Below, piece after piece: positions 63,353 to 64,000 of a stretch of 64,000 nt of DNA; position 1 is the first letter of the stretch; every line of letters begins with the position of its first letter. Source of the DNA: Arenibacter sp. F20364 (GTDB lineage Bacteria > Bacteroidota > Bacteroidia > Flavobacteriales > Flavobacteriaceae). The translations under genes and the position numbers were made by a program. The stretch spans positions 62,001-126,000 of the forward strand of contig NZ_JALKBD010000012.1 of the NCBI RefSeq assembly GCF_023015905.1. The letters run 5' to 3'. The notes beneath the pieces are model-generated. The model saw only the letters and a list, made by a program, of their open reading frames with translations, was not told the origin of the DNA and searched no databases.

Positions 63353-64000
63353 CGTATTTCTCTTTTCATGTTCTTATAATCCAGAAAAAGTGATTTCCCA
63401 TTGTGGGCGATCTCAATGGTTTCCGGCCTGAGTTCGGACTGGACATATGGGGCATCATACCTCTTATAATTCAAATCGACCAGCTCATCATCAATCCTGA
63501 AATCTCCGTCAAACTTTGTGTAATAATTCTTTCCTTGAGATTTATAGGAGAGTGTAAGGGATACACTGTCCCACTCTATTTTATTGCTTTTTATCCTTTT
63601 AATGAAATTTTGAAAATTTCCATCTTCGGATTTAGAGCCGGCTTCTGTGATCCAAAAAACCTTGTTACCAGGCTGGATTATATCTTTTTCATCTTTTACC
63701 TCAAAGGTATTGGCTCCTATAAAAGCACTGTAGGTTTCACCTTTTTTCCCAAAAGCATAGTTATTCTCTACAAGCGTGGTATCAAATAAGGCCTGGGGGA
63801 AATAGGCATGCGTAAAATCAATTAAACCCAACTCCATAATTGCCTTCTCTTCAGGTGTATTATAGATAGAGATGTTCACATTTTGATCCTGCACGGAATG
63901 GGGCAAATGCCCATAACCTACCCAATATCCCGGTGATGCATCTTTATTCCCTCCGATCCTGGCGGGATGCATATGGTATATGCTAAAATAATCGCCAATA
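63349..64000 (-). CDS. C-terminal part of an unassigned secreted protein (partial)
   Basis: The frame is open from the window edge to the stop at 63349-63351, about 216 residues. The part at the edge reads IGDYFSIYHMHPARIGG, then SPGYWVGYGHLPHSVQDQNVNISIYNTP, and later a beta-rich C-terminal region (FGKKGETYSAFIGANTFEVKD). The first part resembles the all-alpha plus beta-sandwich layout of large polysaccharide-active proteins, but I cannot assign a family. It overlaps the GH29 gene by 4 bp, so it is the next gene upstream in the same operon. Confidence 0.6.
   Translation of the reverse strand, partial: IGDYFSIYHMHPARIGGNKDASPGYWVGYGHLPHSVQDQNVNISIYNTPEEKAIMELGLIDFTHAYFPQALFDTTLVENNYAFGKKGETYSAFIGANTFEVKDEKDIIQPGNKVFWITEAGSKSEDGNFQNFIKRIKSNKIEWDSVSLTLSYKSQGKNYYTKFDGDFRIDDELVDLNYKRYDAPYVQSELRPETIEIAHNGKSLFLDYKNMKREIR

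Noticed and set aside
1-64000. CRISPR array or rRNA genes.
   Set aside because: No regularly spaced repeats of the right size, no cas genes and no rRNA-like stretch were seen.

Overview
The window looks like a chromosome segment of a marine member of the Flavobacteriaceae (Bacteroidota). The evidence is two leftward glycan-utilisation gene sets, one with a SusC/SusD pair and a one-protein hybrid two-component regulator, Bacteroidota-type promoter boxes (TAnnTTTG) instead of Shine-Dalgarno sites, and Bacteroidota-style mobilisation genes. Assignments rest on motifs read by eye; no database search was possible.

Left chromosomal part (1-15270): the end of an amidohydrolase, an SDR oxidoreductase, a CatB/Vat-type acetyltransferase and a small secreted DUF6134-like protein, then a complete fructan utilisation locus on the minus strand. 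It holds a hybrid sensor with a sugar-binding periplasmic domain, an MFS sugar porter, a GH32 fructanase, SusC, SusD and a PfkB fructokinase. Fructan is bound and imported by SusCD, cut by GH32, and the fructose is sensed, taken up and phosphorylated.

Element 1 (about 15277-36190) is AT-rich and bounded by a 15-bp direct repeat matching the 3' end of a tRNA-Leu. It carries integrase, an HTH protein and a primase-helicase, a layout like a phage satellite, and no relaxase. Its cargo is a type I restriction-modification operon (hsdM-hsdS ... hsdR) with two insertions between hsdS and hsdR: a DUF3800-like gene plus a small unknown, and an AAA ATPase/HNH nuclease pair resembling Septu. Further right are a frameshifted soluble/membrane gene pair, an unknown gene and a large GIY-YIG (T5orf172) protein.

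Element 2 (from about 36190) starts at the 3' half of tRNA-Leu, broken at the anticodon loop. It carries a second integrase, an AbiEi/AbiEii-like abortive infection pair with a clear operator, and MobC plus relaxase genes with a palindrome-rich upstream region that may be oriT. I did not find its right end.

Right part (43417-64000): a leftward gene cluster for a fucosylated, probably acetylated glycan: two PhoD-like enzymes, several SGNH/sialate O-acetylesterase-type esterases (one a remnant), GH3, GH97, a GH95-like six-hairpin protein, GH95 and GH29 fucosidases and a beta-helix protein. It runs off the window; no SusCD pair and no FGly sulfatase are visible here.

The most promising region for undescribed biology is 24200-33400: nested defence genes inside a type I RM operon, followed by an unrecognised soluble/membrane two-gene module interrupted by a 4-bp tandem duplication.
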